From positions 62,001 to 126,000 of the forward strand of contig NZ_JAERRH010000002.1 of the NCBI RefSeq assembly GCF_016741855.1: DNA of 64,000 nucleotides. Reading direction: 5' to 3'. Below the pieces are notes generated by a model, which was not told the origin of the DNA, searched no databases, and saw only the letters and a list, made by a program, of their open reading frames with translations. Source of the DNA: Streptomyces musisoli (GTDB lineage: Bacteria > Actinomycetota > Actinomycetes > Streptomycetales > Streptomycetaceae). The position numbers and the translations under genes are program-made. Shown here piece after piece: positions 16,921 to 25,508 of the stretch; within the stretch, counting starts at the first letter, position 1, and the number at the start of each line of letters is the position of its first letter.

Positions 16921-18345
16921 TCAGCCGGCCTTCGTCGGTTCCGCCCGGCGCTGCGGCGGCCACTGCTCGTGCCAGCGCAGTTCCGCCTCCAGCTGCGCGG
17001 CCAGCGACACCAGGAGCGGCTCGCTGTCGGCCGGGCCGAGCAGCTGGGCGCCCACGGGCAGTCCGGGTCCGGCGAACCCGGCGGGCACGTTCACCCCCGG
17101 CCAGCCCAGTACGTTCCACGGCCAGGCGTACGGGCAGGCGGCGATGATGGCACGGTCCGTGGCCAGCCCGCCCAGCTCGGCGAAGGCGCCGATCCGGGGC
17201 GGGGGCAGGGCCGTCGTCGGGGCGAGGATCACGTCGTACGACCGGAAGAACGCGCCGATCCGCCGGTGCAGCACCGCCTCGGCGCGCCGGGCCGCCCGCA
17301 GCGGGGCCCCGCCCAGCAGCCGGCCGAGCCGGGCCGCCTCCCGGGTGCGCGGGTCGAGCAGCGCGGGGTCGGGGACCTCGCGGGCCCGTTCGGCGATCCC
17401 GGCGGTGGCCCGGGGCACGAAGGTCAGCCCGATCTGCCCGTACGGCGGATCGGCCTCCTCCACGACGTGCCCCAGCTCCGTGAGCCGGTCGGCGAGTTCG
17501 ACGACCCTGGCGCGGATCTCCGGGTCCAGCCGGGCGGGCACGGCGGTGAACGGCGGCTTCAGGGACAGCGCGATGCGCAGCCGGCCCGGGTCGCGGCCGA
17601 CCGCGTCCGCCACCTTCAGCACCGGTGGCCGGTGCGGGTCCCGGTCGTGGTTGCCGCTCGCCGCGTCCAGCAGCAGGGCCGCGTCGGCGACCGTACGGGC
17701 GAGGGTGCCGTTGACCGTGATGCCTTGGAAGGACTCGCCCCACGGCCAGGTCGAGATCCGGCCGCGCTGCGGCTTGATGCCGATCAGATGGGTCCAGGAG
17801 GCCGGGATGCGCACCGAACCGGCGCCGTCGGAGCCGAGCGCGGCCGGGACCAGTCCGGCGGCGACGGCGGCCGCCGAACCGCCGGAGGACCCGCCGGGCG
17901 TGTGCCCCGTGTCCCAGGGGTTGCGGGTCGCGCCGAACGCCGGCCCCTCGGTGAACGGCCACTGCCCCAGCTCGCAGGTGTTGGTCTTGCCGACGACGAC
18001 CGCGCCGGCCGCGCGCAGCCGGCGTACCGCCTCGCCGTCCGCGGCCACCGGCGGGAAGTCCCCCGGACAGCCGAACGCCGTCGGCTCGCCCGCCACGTCC
18101 ATGTCGTCCTTGACCGCCACCGGCACCCCGAGCAGCGGGCGCCGCTCACCGGCGGCCAACTCCCTGTCGGCGGCGTCGGCTTCGGCGAGGGCCGCCTCGG
18201 CACGGACGATCCGGAAGGCGTTCAGGGTCGGCTGTGCGGCCTCGATCCGGGCCAGGGTCCGCTCCACCAGCGCGCGCGAACTCACCTCCCCGTCGGCGAG
18301 GGCGCGTCGGGTCTCGGCGAGGCCTGCGGCACGGTCGGGCGTCAT
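16921..18345 (-). CDS. Amidase-signature family amidase
   Basis: A 474-residue amidase-signature hydrolase. The Ser-cisSer-Lys triad is visible: Lys in GVPVAVKDDMDVAG, the glycine/serine-rich PGGSSGGSAAAVAAG and the nucleophile region GSDGAGSVRIPASWTHLIGIKP. Substrate is open (amides, urethanes or nitrile-derived). The GAGSVRIP form deviates from the usual GGSIR only by an Ala for Gly. Start ATG at 18345 has GGAGG seven bases upstream. It stands alone between the Fxs remnant and a divergent membrane protein gene. Confidence 0.92.
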   Translation of the reverse strand: MTPDRAAGLAETRRALADGEVSSRALVERTLARIEAAQPTLNAFRIVRAEAALAEADAADRELAAGERRPLLGVPVAVKDDMDVAGEPTAFGCPGDFPPVAADGEAVRRLRAAGAVVVGKTNTCELGQWPFTEGPAFGATRNPWDTGHTPGGSSGGSAAAVAAGLVPAALGSDGAGSVRIPASWTHLIGIKPQRGRISTWPWGESFQGITVNGTLARTVADAALLLDAASGNHDRDPHRPPVLKVADAVGRDPGRLRIALSLKPPFTAVPARLDPEIRARVVELADRLTELGHVVEEADPPYGQIGLTFVPRATAGIAERAREVPDPALLDPRTREAARLGRLLGGAPLRAARRAEAVLHRRIGAFFRSYDVILAPTTALPPPRIGAFAELGGLATDRAIIAACPYAWPWNVLGWPGVNVPAGFAGPGLPVGAQLLGPADSEPLLVSLAAQLEAELRWHEQWPPQRRAEPTKAG

Positions 18346-18525
18346 GGCGGGGTACCTCCGGAGGCTCCGGGCACGATGTCTACTGAACGGTAACGTCAGA
18401 TGGGTTCCGTCGATACGGATTTCGCGCAGGCCGGGTGGGCCGACCGGCGGAACACGGATAGTGATCGCGTGGACTGCATCGGAGCATGGACCTGGGACTC
18501 CGATGCGTCGCCAGGAGGTGATCAT

Positions 18526-19860
18526 GTGAAGACATCCCCAGGTCCCGAGCCGGGGCCCGAGCCCGGTCCTGAGCCGGGGCCCGGCTCCGGCTCGCACGTG
18601 ATGGTTCGAGGGCACCTGCCGAAATCCAGGTGCTCGCGCGTGGAGATGGCAGGGGTCGTACTGGTCCTGCTCCTGACGGCGTTACCGGTGGGCTGGTGCG
18701 GCTTCCAGGACTTCAGCGAGGCTCTGACCTTCCCGGGGTGCGTCACCGGGGCGTTCATGATGGTGGCGGCCCTCATCATGCTCGTGGGTGTCGCCGCGGT
18801 CGTGGACTGCTGGCTCCGGGGGCCGATCTCCAACGTCGGAGTCATCGCGCTGATCGGCACCGCCGTGGCGTTGCTGACGAACGTCGTCCTCCTGTTCCAG
18901 ACGTGGAAGAACGGGGAGAAACTCCGCTATCCGGTGCTTATCGGCTTGCTCGTGCTGGGCTCGCTCTGGGCCGTCGTCTCGGTGTGGCGGAGGCTGGAAG
19001 AGGTCCCCACTCCGAAGCGGGTGGGCCTGGCACTGATTCTGCCCGCGATTCTGGCGGCCGCCAATTTCAGCTACCAGTACCTCTACCAGCCGTCCCGGCG
19101 CGAGGCCGCACCCCTCGTGCAGTTGAGCGTGGGCAAGGCGATGCTCAGCGAGGACCGCAAGGCGTTCTCCGTGCCGGTCGACATCAAGGTCGTGAACCGC
19201 AGCGATGTCAGCTTCTACGTCCTGGGTGCCGAGTTCCATGCCATGGGCGACAACGTGGAGGTTCGCCGGGAGGACGTGCCCACTGTGAAATGGCGGGACG
19301 AAGCCGAGAAATGGGCCGGTGTGCGGGAGAAGCACCCGCTCTCCCGCCGGGAGGTCTACCAGCCCGGCCAGTTGGTGGCCGCGCAGCAGTGGATTCCCGC
19401 CGGGAACTGGGTCGAGGCGAACGACGAGTCGGTCACGCGATCCGTGGTTCAGCTCGCCATCGACACGCCGTACGACAAGCTGGCGTTCTACGCCACCCTG
19501 AACCTGGCGCGCAAAGACCGGCTCGTCGTGGGAGGTTTCGGCAAACCTTCCTACTCCTGGAAGGGCTTCAAGGTGCCCAAGTGGGTAGGGAAGCACGGGA
19601 GCGACGTCATCGTCCAATCGGCCGAGGTGCAGGAGAACAGCACGATCGACCGCCGTACGAGGAAGTCGCGCCGCGTCACCACCTATTGGCGTTTCAACCC
19701 GCATGGCGTAGACGTGTCGGCGGCCATCGCGCCGCTGGGTGAGGAGGAGCGCACACCCTCCGAACGGACGAACCGCGACGTGCGGAACCGCTACGGGCTG
19801 CTCGACGTCCCGGCGGGCCCCGTGGAACAGCCGCTGGGTGAGATCAAGAGCCGGCGCTGA
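18526..19860 (+). CDS. Multi-pass membrane protein of unknown function, with a TTA codon
   Basis: A 444-residue protein. GTG start at 18526 follows an ideal AGGAGGTGATC. Residues 5-25 are a PGPEP repeat tail, then about five hydrophobic helices (MAGVVLVLLLTALPVGW, GAFMMVAALIMLVGVAAVV, GVIALIGTAVALLTNVVLLF, YPVLIGLLVLGSLWAVVSVW, GLALILPAILAAANFSY), then about 270 residues of soluble domain (LSVGKAMLSEDRKAFSVPVDIKVVNRSDVSFYV), probably outside. Codon 53 is TTA (18682-18684), the rare leucine codon read by the bldA tRNA, so expression may be tied to development. Its 3' end overlaps that of the convergent lasso cyclase by 17 bases. Confidence 0.75.
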   Translation: MKTSPGPEPGPEPGPEPGPGSGSHVMVRGHLPKSRCSRVEMAGVVLVLLLTALPVGWCGFQDFSEALTFPGCVTGAFMMVAALIMLVGVAAVVDCWLRGPISNVGVIALIGTAVALLTNVVLLFQTWKNGEKLRYPVLIGLLVLGSLWAVVSVWRRLEEVPTPKRVGLALILPAILAAANFSYQYLYQPSRREAAPLVQLSVGKAMLSEDRKAFSVPVDIKVVNRSDVSFYVLGAEFHAMGDNVEVRREDVPTVKWRDEAEKWAGVREKHPLSRREVYQPGQLVAAQQWIPAGNWVEANDESVTRSVVQLAIDTPYDKLAFYATLNLARKDRLVVGGFGKPSYSWKGFKVPKWVGKHGSDVIVQSAEVQENSTIDRRTRKSRRVTTYWRFNPHGVDVSAAIAPLGEEERTPSERTNRDVRNRYGLLDVPAGPVEQPLGEIKSRR

Positions 19861-21625
19861 CCAGCCCCTCCAGCCACATCACCAGGGCGAGGGAGCTGTT
19901 CACGCGGTCCCAGGAGTACGCGTCCCCCATGCCGAGCCGAGCCTCCCGCACGGCGCGGCACAGCGTCTCGACGTCGAACATCTCCTCGACGAGCGGATGC
20001 CTCGCGGAGCGGCACAGGTCGACGAGTTCGTCGCCGTGTGCCCGCAGGCCACGGGCGTACAACTCGTTGAAGGGGATCTTGACCGCTCGGTCGTGGATAC
20101 GGGCCGGCAGCAGATCCGCCATCGCCTCGCGCAGCACCGCCTTCGGACGTCCCGGACAGAACGTCGCCTCGGCGGGAAGGTGTCGCATCAGGGCGATGAC
20201 CTCCCTGTCCAGGAAGGGGTGCGAGAGGAAGTACCCGTCCTGCCGTGCGCGGTGCCAGGACAGCGGGTCGGGCGCGGCGAGGTAGTTGGCCGCGTCGTAG
20301 AGCGACTGTTCCGGCGCTCGTCCGAAGACGAACCGGGTCTCCGCGACGCCGGCCGCACGGTAGCCGTGCGCCCGCGCGAATCCGGACCGCAGCCAGGGGG
20401 GACGGCCGAAGACGCCGAGACCGCCGAGCACCGATCCGCGGCGGGCGAGCATGCCGATCCGTTCGGCCGCCAGGGGAAGAGCCGGCCGCATGACGTAGGC
20501 CTGGACGATCTCCCGCACGCCCCGCTCGCTGCCCTGGGCCCAGGCGTGCGCCTGCCGTGACAGCTGCCGGAGCCGTCCCGTGCGGGCCAGCCGGTGCAGG
20601 TGGAATGGGTTGGCGTCCACGACCGGATCGGCCCCGCATCCGGTCAGGAGCGTGTCGCAGCCCAGTTCCGCCGCAGCGGCATGAAGTCTGCTCCAGAACG
20701 GGGCCCGGAAGGCGTGCGCGTGCGGTTCGTCGGAGCTTCCGGCATGGTGCCGGAAGTCGTCGAAGTCGGCCACGTCGCCGGCGTCGACGATCACCGGGCG
20801 GGCCGCCGGTGCGTGCCGGCGGATCTCCTCCACCGCCTCGTCCAGGTACGGCCGCTCCCCGGCCAGCTCCCCGCCGCCGAAGCACCCGGAGAGCAGGACG
20901 AGATCCCCGGGGCCGCCGCCCTCCGCGGCCAGGACCCGTGCGGCGAGCAACGCGACGCTGGTGGAGTCCGTGCCGCCGGAGACGTGACAGGCCGTCATCG
21001 TGCCCAACCGGCGGGCGACGGCGTCTTCGAGCGCCCGGCGCAAGTCCTTCGCCGCCGCGCCCGGGAGGCGCCCGCCCGACGCCGGCGGCGAGGGCTCGCG
21101 GACGGCGGGGACGCGCGGCGGAACGCGACCGCTCAGCCGACCGGTCCGGGACAGCTCCACCACCTCACCGCCCAGGATCCGGTGTACGCCGGTGAACGGG
21201 GTGAGTTCCGTGTGCTGCTGCGCCATGTTCCCGGTCAGGTAGCGGCAGAAGTAGCGCCGCTCCAGCTCCGCGCCGTCGCCGAGACGACGTGCCGAGGTGC
21301 TCACCGCGGTCACCCGGCCGTCGGACTCCCGGTAGAACAGGGGGATGCGCGCGGACTCGTCCCGCATCAGCAGAATGCGGTCGCGGTAGGCGAGGACGGC
21401 CGCGTAATCGCCACTCGGCGGACGCGGTACGGTCCCCGGTCGGGCGAAGGCGTCGAGGAGGCGGTGCGCACCCGCGACGCGGTCCCGGAACGAGCCGACC
21501 CAGCCGACGACCGTCGCGGTGCCGGCCCCGGAGGAGACCGTCGTCACCAGACCCCGGCCCGCCATGTCCTTTGCCACCCTGAGTTCCGGCGCGCCCCCGG
21601 CCCACCCGAGGCGGACCGCTTCCAT
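19844..21625 (-). CDS. Lasso peptide cyclase (asparagine-synthetase-like, C protein)
   Basis: This enzyme activates the ring Asp/Glu side chain with ATP and closes the lasso isopeptide bond. The 593-residue protein has an N-terminal glutaminase-like domain without the catalytic Cys2 (it starts MEAVRLGWAGG) and a synthetase domain with the pyrophosphate loop HVSGGTDST (about 214-222), SGCFGGGELAGERPYLDEA, TGCGADPVVDANPFHL and a C-terminal FLSHPFLDREVIALMRHLP and GRPKAVLREAMADLLP. Its ATG lies one base after the B-protein stop, with GGAGGG inside that gene. It is the last gene of the precursor-B-C operon. Confidence 0.92.
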   Translation of the reverse strand: MEAVRLGWAGGAPELRVAKDMAGRGLVTTVSSGAGTATVVGWVGSFRDRVAGAHRLLDAFARPGTVPRPPSGDYAAVLAYRDRILLMRDESARIPLFYRESDGRVTAVSTSARRLGDGAELERRYFCRYLTGNMAQQHTELTPFTGVHRILGGEVVELSRTGRLSGRVPPRVPAVREPSPPASGGRLPGAAAKDLRRALEDAVARRLGTMTACHVSGGTDSTSVALLAARVLAAEGGGPGDLVLLSGCFGGGELAGERPYLDEAVEEIRRHAPAARPVIVDAGDVADFDDFRHHAGSSDEPHAHAFRAPFWSRLHAAAAELGCDTLLTGCGADPVVDANPFHLHRLARTGRLRQLSRQAHAWAQGSERGVREIVQAYVMRPALPLAAERIGMLARRGSVLGGLGVFGRPPWLRSGFARAHGYRAAGVAETRFVFGRAPEQSLYDAANYLAAPDPLSWHRARQDGYFLSHPFLDREVIALMRHLPAEATFCPGRPKAVLREAMADLLPARIHDRAVKIPFNELYARGLRAHGDELVDLCRSARHPLVEEMFDVETLCRAVREARLGMGDAYSWDRVNSSLALVMWLEGLVSAGS

Positions 21626-21626
21626 G

Positions 21627-22250
21627 TCACCGCCCTCCGCGGTCGATGGAGAGAATCGGCGCGAACGTGTGCCCGCGCGGCTCGGCGTCGGGGATGCACA
21701 GACCCGCCGCGGACGTCCAGGCGTGCAGGGCGAACGGATGCTCGCGCACGCCGACGTGCAGCGCGGCCTGGAGGCCGGACCGACGCAGCAGGACGAAGGC
21801 CGTCACGGCCTCGGCCTTGCAGTCGTCGTCGACGAACCAGCTGGTGCGGCCGTGCGACTGCACCGCCCGCTTGAGCCGCGCCACGACCTCGGTCTCGGGA
21901 GGCTCCGCACGGGCGTAGTCCGGGGCCGCCAGGGGGAGGAGCCGCAGGACGCGTCCGAACCCCACGGTCCGGATCATCAGGTGCACTCCGCGGAGCCACC
22001 GTCCGATCTCGACGTCCGCGTACTCCCCCCGGCGGACCGCCGCGCACCCGGCACGGGCGAGGGCCGCGACGAGTTCCGCGCGCTCCTCGGCGGTCCCGTC
22101 GGCGAACTTCCTGACGTCCGCCGTCGTCATGCCGAGGAAGCGGGGCCGCCGCCAGTCCGCGATCAGGGCTCCGTCGGACAGCTGGACTACGCGGCAGTAC
22201 GGCGACAGGATCCGCCGCACCGCAACCAGGGCCTCGGTGTCGTCTGCCAC
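21627..22250 (-). CDS. Lasso peptide B protein (recognition element plus leader peptidase)
   Basis: A 207-residue protein. The first about 80 residues (VVQLSDGALIADWRRPRFLGMTTADVRKFADG) have the size of a RiPP recognition element; the rest is the transglutaminase-like lasso leader peptidase with the nucleophile in DDDCKAEAVTAFVLLRRSGL (Cys144) and ALHAW (His176). It would bind the precursor and cut the leader. The GTG at 22250 is preceded by GGGAGG at seven bases. It lies 32 bases after the precursor stop and one base before the cyclase, so the three form one operon. No ABC transporter gene follows. Confidence 0.87.
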   Translation of the reverse strand: MADDTEALVAVRRILSPYCRVVQLSDGALIADWRRPRFLGMTTADVRKFADGTAEERAELVAALARAGCAAVRRGEYADVEIGRWLRGVHLMIRTVGFGRVLRLLPLAAPDYARAEPPETEVVARLKRAVQSHGRTSWFVDDDCKAEAVTAFVLLRRSGLQAALHVGVREHPFALHAWTSAAGLCIPDAEPRGHTFAPILSIDRGGR

Positions 22251-22282
22251 CGCGCATCCTCCCGTACGACCGGTGGGCGGTG

Positions 22283-22402
22283 TCAGGACTGGTACCCGTG
22301 TCCGTCGTACATGCCGCCGCTGAAGCCGCGGATCAGACGGCCATTGCCGAGAAGGAGAAGCCTCCGCGGCGCACGACGCCGGCGCAGTAGTCGGAGAAAC
22401 AT
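22283..22402 (-). CDS. Lasso peptide precursor, 39 residues
   Basis: The ATG at 22402 has a textbook GGAGGT six bases upstream. The peptide begins MFLRLLRRRRAPRR, passes through LLLLGNGRLIR and ends GFSGGMYDGHGYQS. A core starting at Gly26 puts Asp33 at core position 8, which allows an eight-residue Gly1-Asp8 ring with a six-residue tail GHGYQS. The leader is short and very basic (nine Arg in 25 residues) and has Ile, not Thr, at -2; only a P and an L-x3-G remain of the usual Y-x2-P-x-L-x3-G pattern. It immediately precedes the B-protein gene. The exact cut site is an inference. Confidence 0.83.
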   Translation of the reverse strand: MFLRLLRRRRAPRRLLLLGNGRLIRGFSGGMYDGHGYQS

Positions 22403-22513
22403 CGCCTACCTCCAGAGATGAGGACGCAACGGTCGATTCCAGGCTACTCTGCGCCGAAATGCCCGCAAATCGGGGATTCCGCCCCGCTGGCCCGCCGCAG
22501 GACACACGGCTGA

Positions 22514-23584
22514 TCAGTGGTCAGATGGCGTGGATACCGGGGCATTTGTGTTCAAGGAGGCGTCAAGAGGTCGGCGCACTGCGGGCGTCGAGGTGTCCTG
22601 TCGGCACAACAGCCTTCTCAGCCAGTCCAGATGGGACGCACGGGCCGTCCGGGACAGGGCCGCGTGCGGTACGAAGCCGTCGAAGCCGTGGAATCCGCCG
22701 GGCCAGACGTGCAGTTCGGCCACGCCGCCGCACCGCCAGATGCGGGAGGCGTAGTCCACGACCTCGTCGCGGAACGTCTCGGCGGAGCCGACGTCGAGGA
22801 AGGCGGGAGGCAGGCCGGACAGGTCGGTCGCGCGGGCGGGAGCGGCGTAGGGGGAGACGTCGGGGCCGCCCCGGCGGTCGCCGAGCAGAGCCGTCCAGCC
22901 GGTCTCGTTGGCGGTGCGGTCCCAGGCACCGACACCCGCCATCTGGTGGGCGGAGACGGTGTCGTTGCGGTCGTCGAGCATCGGGTACATCAGGAGCTGG
23001 CCGATGACCGGCGGTCCCTGGCGGTCCCGCAGGAGGAGGGCGAGCGCCGCGGTCAGGCCGCCGCCGGCGCTGGCGCCCGCGATGACGATCCGGTCCGGGT
23101 CGCCACCGATCTCCTCGGCATGGCCCGCCGTCCAGAGAAGACCGGCGTACACGTCGTCGACCGGCGCCGGGTGCGGGTGTTCGGGCGCGAGGCGGTACTC
23201 CACCGACACCACCACCGCGCCCAGCTCGCGCGCCCAGGCCAGCGGGCCGTCCACGCCGGCCCGGTTGTTGCCGTGGAACATGCCGCCGCCGTGCGTGTGG
23301 TAGATCACCGGCAGCGGGACGGCGGGGTCGGTGAAGGTGGGGCGGCAGATGAGGAGCGAGACGTCCGGGGCGCCCTCCGGGCCCGGTACCGTGCGGTCCT
23401 CCACCTCGAAGGCGCCGCCCATCGTGAGGTCGAGCAGTTCGAGCAGTTCGAGGCACGCGCCCTGCCGGACGGCGGGTATCTCCTCCGCGGTGAGGCCGGG
23501 CCTGAGCACCTCCCCGGCCGGCTCCAGCACTGCGGCGAGTTCCGGATCGAACGGGGGCGGTGGCGGGGGCGGGACCGGGGGCAT
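22514..23584 (-). CDS. Alpha/beta hydrolase, hormone-sensitive-lipase family
   Basis: A 356-residue HSL-type esterase. The oxyanion motif is YHTHGGGMFHG, the nucleophile elbow IAGASAGGG, the acid in FLDVGSAETFRDE and the histidine in PGGFHGFDGF. The N-terminus has a proline run (MPPVPPPPPPPF). Substrates of this family are short acyl esters or carbamates. ATG at 23584 with AGGAGGAG upstream. It is upstream of the lasso operon on the same strand, 111 bases before the precursor, and could share transcription, but nothing ties it to lasso synthesis. Confidence 0.9.
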   Translation of the reverse strand: MPPVPPPPPPPFDPELAAVLEPAGEVLRPGLTAEEIPAVRQGACLELLELLDLTMGGAFEVEDRTVPGPEGAPDVSLLICRPTFTDPAVPLPVIYHTHGGGMFHGNNRAGVDGPLAWARELGAVVVSVEYRLAPEHPHPAPVDDVYAGLLWTAGHAEEIGGDPDRIVIAGASAGGGLTAALALLLRDRQGPPVIGQLLMYPMLDDRNDTVSAHQMAGVGAWDRTANETGWTALLGDRRGGPDVSPYAAPARATDLSGLPPAFLDVGSAETFRDEVVDYASRIWRCGGVAELHVWPGGFHGFDGFVPHAALSRTARASHLDWLRRLLCRQDTSTPAVRRPLDASLNTNAPVSTPSDH

Positions 23585-23972
23585 GGCTCCTCCTGACCTG
23601 ACTCGTCCGGCTGATCTGGCTCATCCGGCGGCGTGTAACGCGTACCCCGACGCTCATGACCCGTGTCGCTCGTTCGAGTCGTGAGCGCCCGGCGCGCGGC
23701 TGCCGTATGTGCGGCCACCACCGCGTACCCCGTCGGCGGCCGGAGACGACAGACGGCGGAGCCGCCGGCCGGTCCCGGTGTGAGCCGGGCCCAGGGGGAG
23801 TCGGAGCCGGGTGAAGCCGGGGTCACGTGAAGGCGGGGTCGGGTGATGCCGGGGCCGGGCGTACGGAAGGGGCTGGGGTCGGGAGAAGCCGGGGTCGGGA
23901 GGAGCCGGGGTCGGGAGGAGCCGGGTCGGGTGAAGCCGGGGCTGGGCGTACGGAGGGCCGGGCCGGGCGTAC
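23585..23972. repeat. Gap with degenerate tandem repeats of GGGGTCGGGAGAAGCC type
   Basis: From about 23815 to 23972 a G-rich unit of 16-17 bases (CCGGGGTCGGGAGGAG and variants, some ending GGCGTACGGA) is repeated eight to ten times with many changes. The first 230 bases of this gap are upstream of the hydrolase gene and show no gene. Confidence 0.7.
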
Positions 23973-24008
23973 GGAAGGGGCCGGAGCCTGCCGGCTCCGG
24001 CCCCTTCC
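23973..24008 (-). terminator. Rho-independent terminator downstream of FMN reductase
   Basis: A perfect 16-bp stem (23973-23988 with 23993-24008) with a 4-base loop TGCC lies 13 bases after the stop of the minus-strand FMN reductase gene. Because its ends are GGAAGG/CCTTCC, it resembles the hairpins that stop transcription in Streptomyces without a T-run. Confidence 0.85.
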
Positions 24009-24021
24009 TTGCGCGTACGGA

Positions 24022-24585
24022 TCAGGCGGCCGTGGTCTCGCCCACGTTGCCGTGCAGACGGGCCACGACCTCGGTCAGCTGCGCGGCGACCTCGGCGTCG
24101 TCGACCGGGTGGGTGTCGGCGAAGCGGGTCACGGAGCCGGGGATGGACAGCTTGATGTCCTCGATCACCTTGCCGCCGGCGATGCCCACGGCCTTGCGGG
24201 CGTCGTCCTGGGCCCACACGCCGCCGTACTGGCCGAAGGCGGTGCCGATCACGGCGACGGGCTTGCCGGTGAAGGCGCCGGCGCCGTACGGGCGGGACAG
24301 CCAGTCGATGGCGTTCTTCAGCACGGCCGGGATCGTACCGTTGTACTCGGGGGAGAAGAGGAGGAAGGCGTCGGCGGCGCGGGCGGCCTCGCGCAGCGCC
24401 ACCGCGGCGGCCGGGACGCTGCCTTCCACGTCGATGTCCTCGTTGTAGAACGGGACGTCGGCCAGGCCCTCGAACAGCTCGACCTCGGCGCCCTCCGGGG
24501 CGAGCTTCACGGCGGCCTCGGCGAGCTGGCGGTTGTGCGAACCGGCGCGAAGGCTGCCGACGAGCGCCAGGATGCGAACAGACAT
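24022..24585 (-). CDS. NAD(P)H-dependent FMN reductase (flavodoxin-like)
   Basis: A 187-residue reductase. The phosphate-binding start ILALVGSLRAGSHNRQLAEAA, the VPFYNEDID segment and SPEYNGTIPAVLKNAIDWLSRP are hallmarks of the NADPH-dependent FMN/quinone/azo reductase family. ATG at 24585; the frame is open a little further but the SLRAGS motif is then too far in. It diverges from a TetR gene across two palindromic operators, so it is very likely the regulator's target, giving an inducible defence against quinones or other electrophiles. Confidence 0.93.
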   Translation of the reverse strand: MSVRILALVGSLRAGSHNRQLAEAAVKLAPEGAEVELFEGLADVPFYNEDIDVEGSVPAAAVALREAARAADAFLLFSPEYNGTIPAVLKNAIDWLSRPYGAGAFTGKPVAVIGTAFGQYGGVWAQDDARKAVGIAGGKVIEDIKLSIPGSVTRFADTHPVDDAEVAAQLTEVVARLHGNVGETTAA

Positions 24586-24623
24586 GGGTGACTCCAAGGG
24601 GCTGAAACTCACTGTCACGATCC

Positions 24624-24672
24624 GGACCGAGGTCCGCTTTAGGTTTGTATCACTACAAGCGGACCGCGGTCC
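24624..24672. promoter_or_regulatory. Twin palindromic operators between FMN reductase and TetR genes
   Basis: GGACCGAGGTCC at 24624-24635 and GGACCGCGGTCC at 24661-24672 are two near-identical palindromes (GGACC-N2-GGTCC), both extended by an AGCGGACC half. They are 37 bases apart and flank the AT-rich stretch that should hold the promoters. Control by the adjacent TetR protein is inferred from position. Confidence 0.75.
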
Positions 24673-24703
24673 ACTTCTATTCCCCATGCTTTACGCTGTG
24701 TTC

Positions 24704-25366
24704 ATGTCCAGCGCTCTGCCGCCCTTCCCGAAGCCTGAAGAGCCTCTAGACACGCCCCGGCTGCTGGAGGTCGGGACGGCTGCCGAGGAGCCGTGCCTGC
24801 GGGCCGACGCGGCGCGGAACCGGGCACGGCTGCTGGAGGCCGCGGCCCGGCTGATCGCGGAGCACGGGGTGGCCGGGGTCACGATGGAGGCGGTGGCCGC
24901 CGCGGCCGAGGTGGGCAAGGGCACCGTCTTCCGCCGCTTCGGGGACCGCACCGGGCTGCTGACGGCCCTGCTCGACCACTCGGCCCGGCAGCTCCAGGCC
25001 GACTTCATGGGCGGGCCCCCGCCGCTGGGCCCCGGTTCGCCGCCCCTGGAGCGGCTGCGGGCGTTCGGTGTGGCGGTGCTGTACCGCTCGGCCGAGCAGC
25101 TGGATCTCCAGCTGGCCGCCCAGCCGGAGCCGACCCGCCGGTTCTCCCACCCCGCGGTCGGGTCGCTGCGCGCGCACGTCACGATGCTGCTGCGGCAGAT
25201 CGTGCCCGACGGCGACTGCGACCTGCTGGCCCACACGCTGCTGGCCTCGCTGGACCCGGCGCTGATCCACCACCTGACCAGGCAGTGCGGGATGCCCATG
25301 GAGCGGCTGGAGGCGGGCTGGCTCGACCTGGTCGCCCGGCTGACGGGTACGGAGCCGCAGCGGTGA
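24704..25366 (+). CDS. TetR-family transcriptional repressor
   Basis: A 220-residue TetR protein. The HTH is RARLLEAAARLIAEHGVAGVTMEAVAAAAEVGKGTVFRRFGDRTGLLTALLDH at about residues 43-95; the ligand domain follows. There are about 40 extra residues before the HTH. ATG at 24704 was preferred because upstream codons fall in the operator region. Divergent from the FMN reductase; probably represses both genes. Confidence 0.92.
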   Translation: MSSALPPFPKPEEPLDTPRLLEVGTAAEEPCLRADAARNRARLLEAAARLIAEHGVAGVTMEAVAAAAEVGKGTVFRRFGDRTGLLTALLDHSARQLQADFMGGPPPLGPGSPPLERLRAFGVAVLYRSAEQLDLQLAAQPEPTRRFSHPAVGSLRAHVTMLLRQIVPDGDCDLLAHTLLASLDPALIHHLTRQCGMPMERLEAGWLDLVARLTGTEPQR

Positions 25367-25508
25367 GGCGCAGCCTCCGCAGGTACCCGGGCGAGCGCGA
25401 GGTGTGGAAGGTTCGAGCAGCCCACCGGTGCCAAGGGACGGAACGTCCCGACGCACGGGGACGCTCCCGGTTCGTCGAACCCTGAACCAGGGCGCCCCGC
25501 CCGCCGAG

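Noticed and set aside
16280..18529. Long plus-strand frame through the Fxs remnant and the amidase
   Set aside because: Serine/alanine/arginine-rich shadow frame; the amidase on the other strand has complete catalytic motifs.
22514..23584. The HSL-type hydrolase as a lasso tailoring enzyme
   Set aside because: It is only a neighbour with its own ribosome binding site and a 111-base gap; nothing in its sequence points to peptide modification.
23815..23972. Protein-coding gene with RKGLGSGEAGVGRSRG repeats
   Set aside because: Translation of a degenerate G-rich DNA repeat; no conserved start and no family resemblance.
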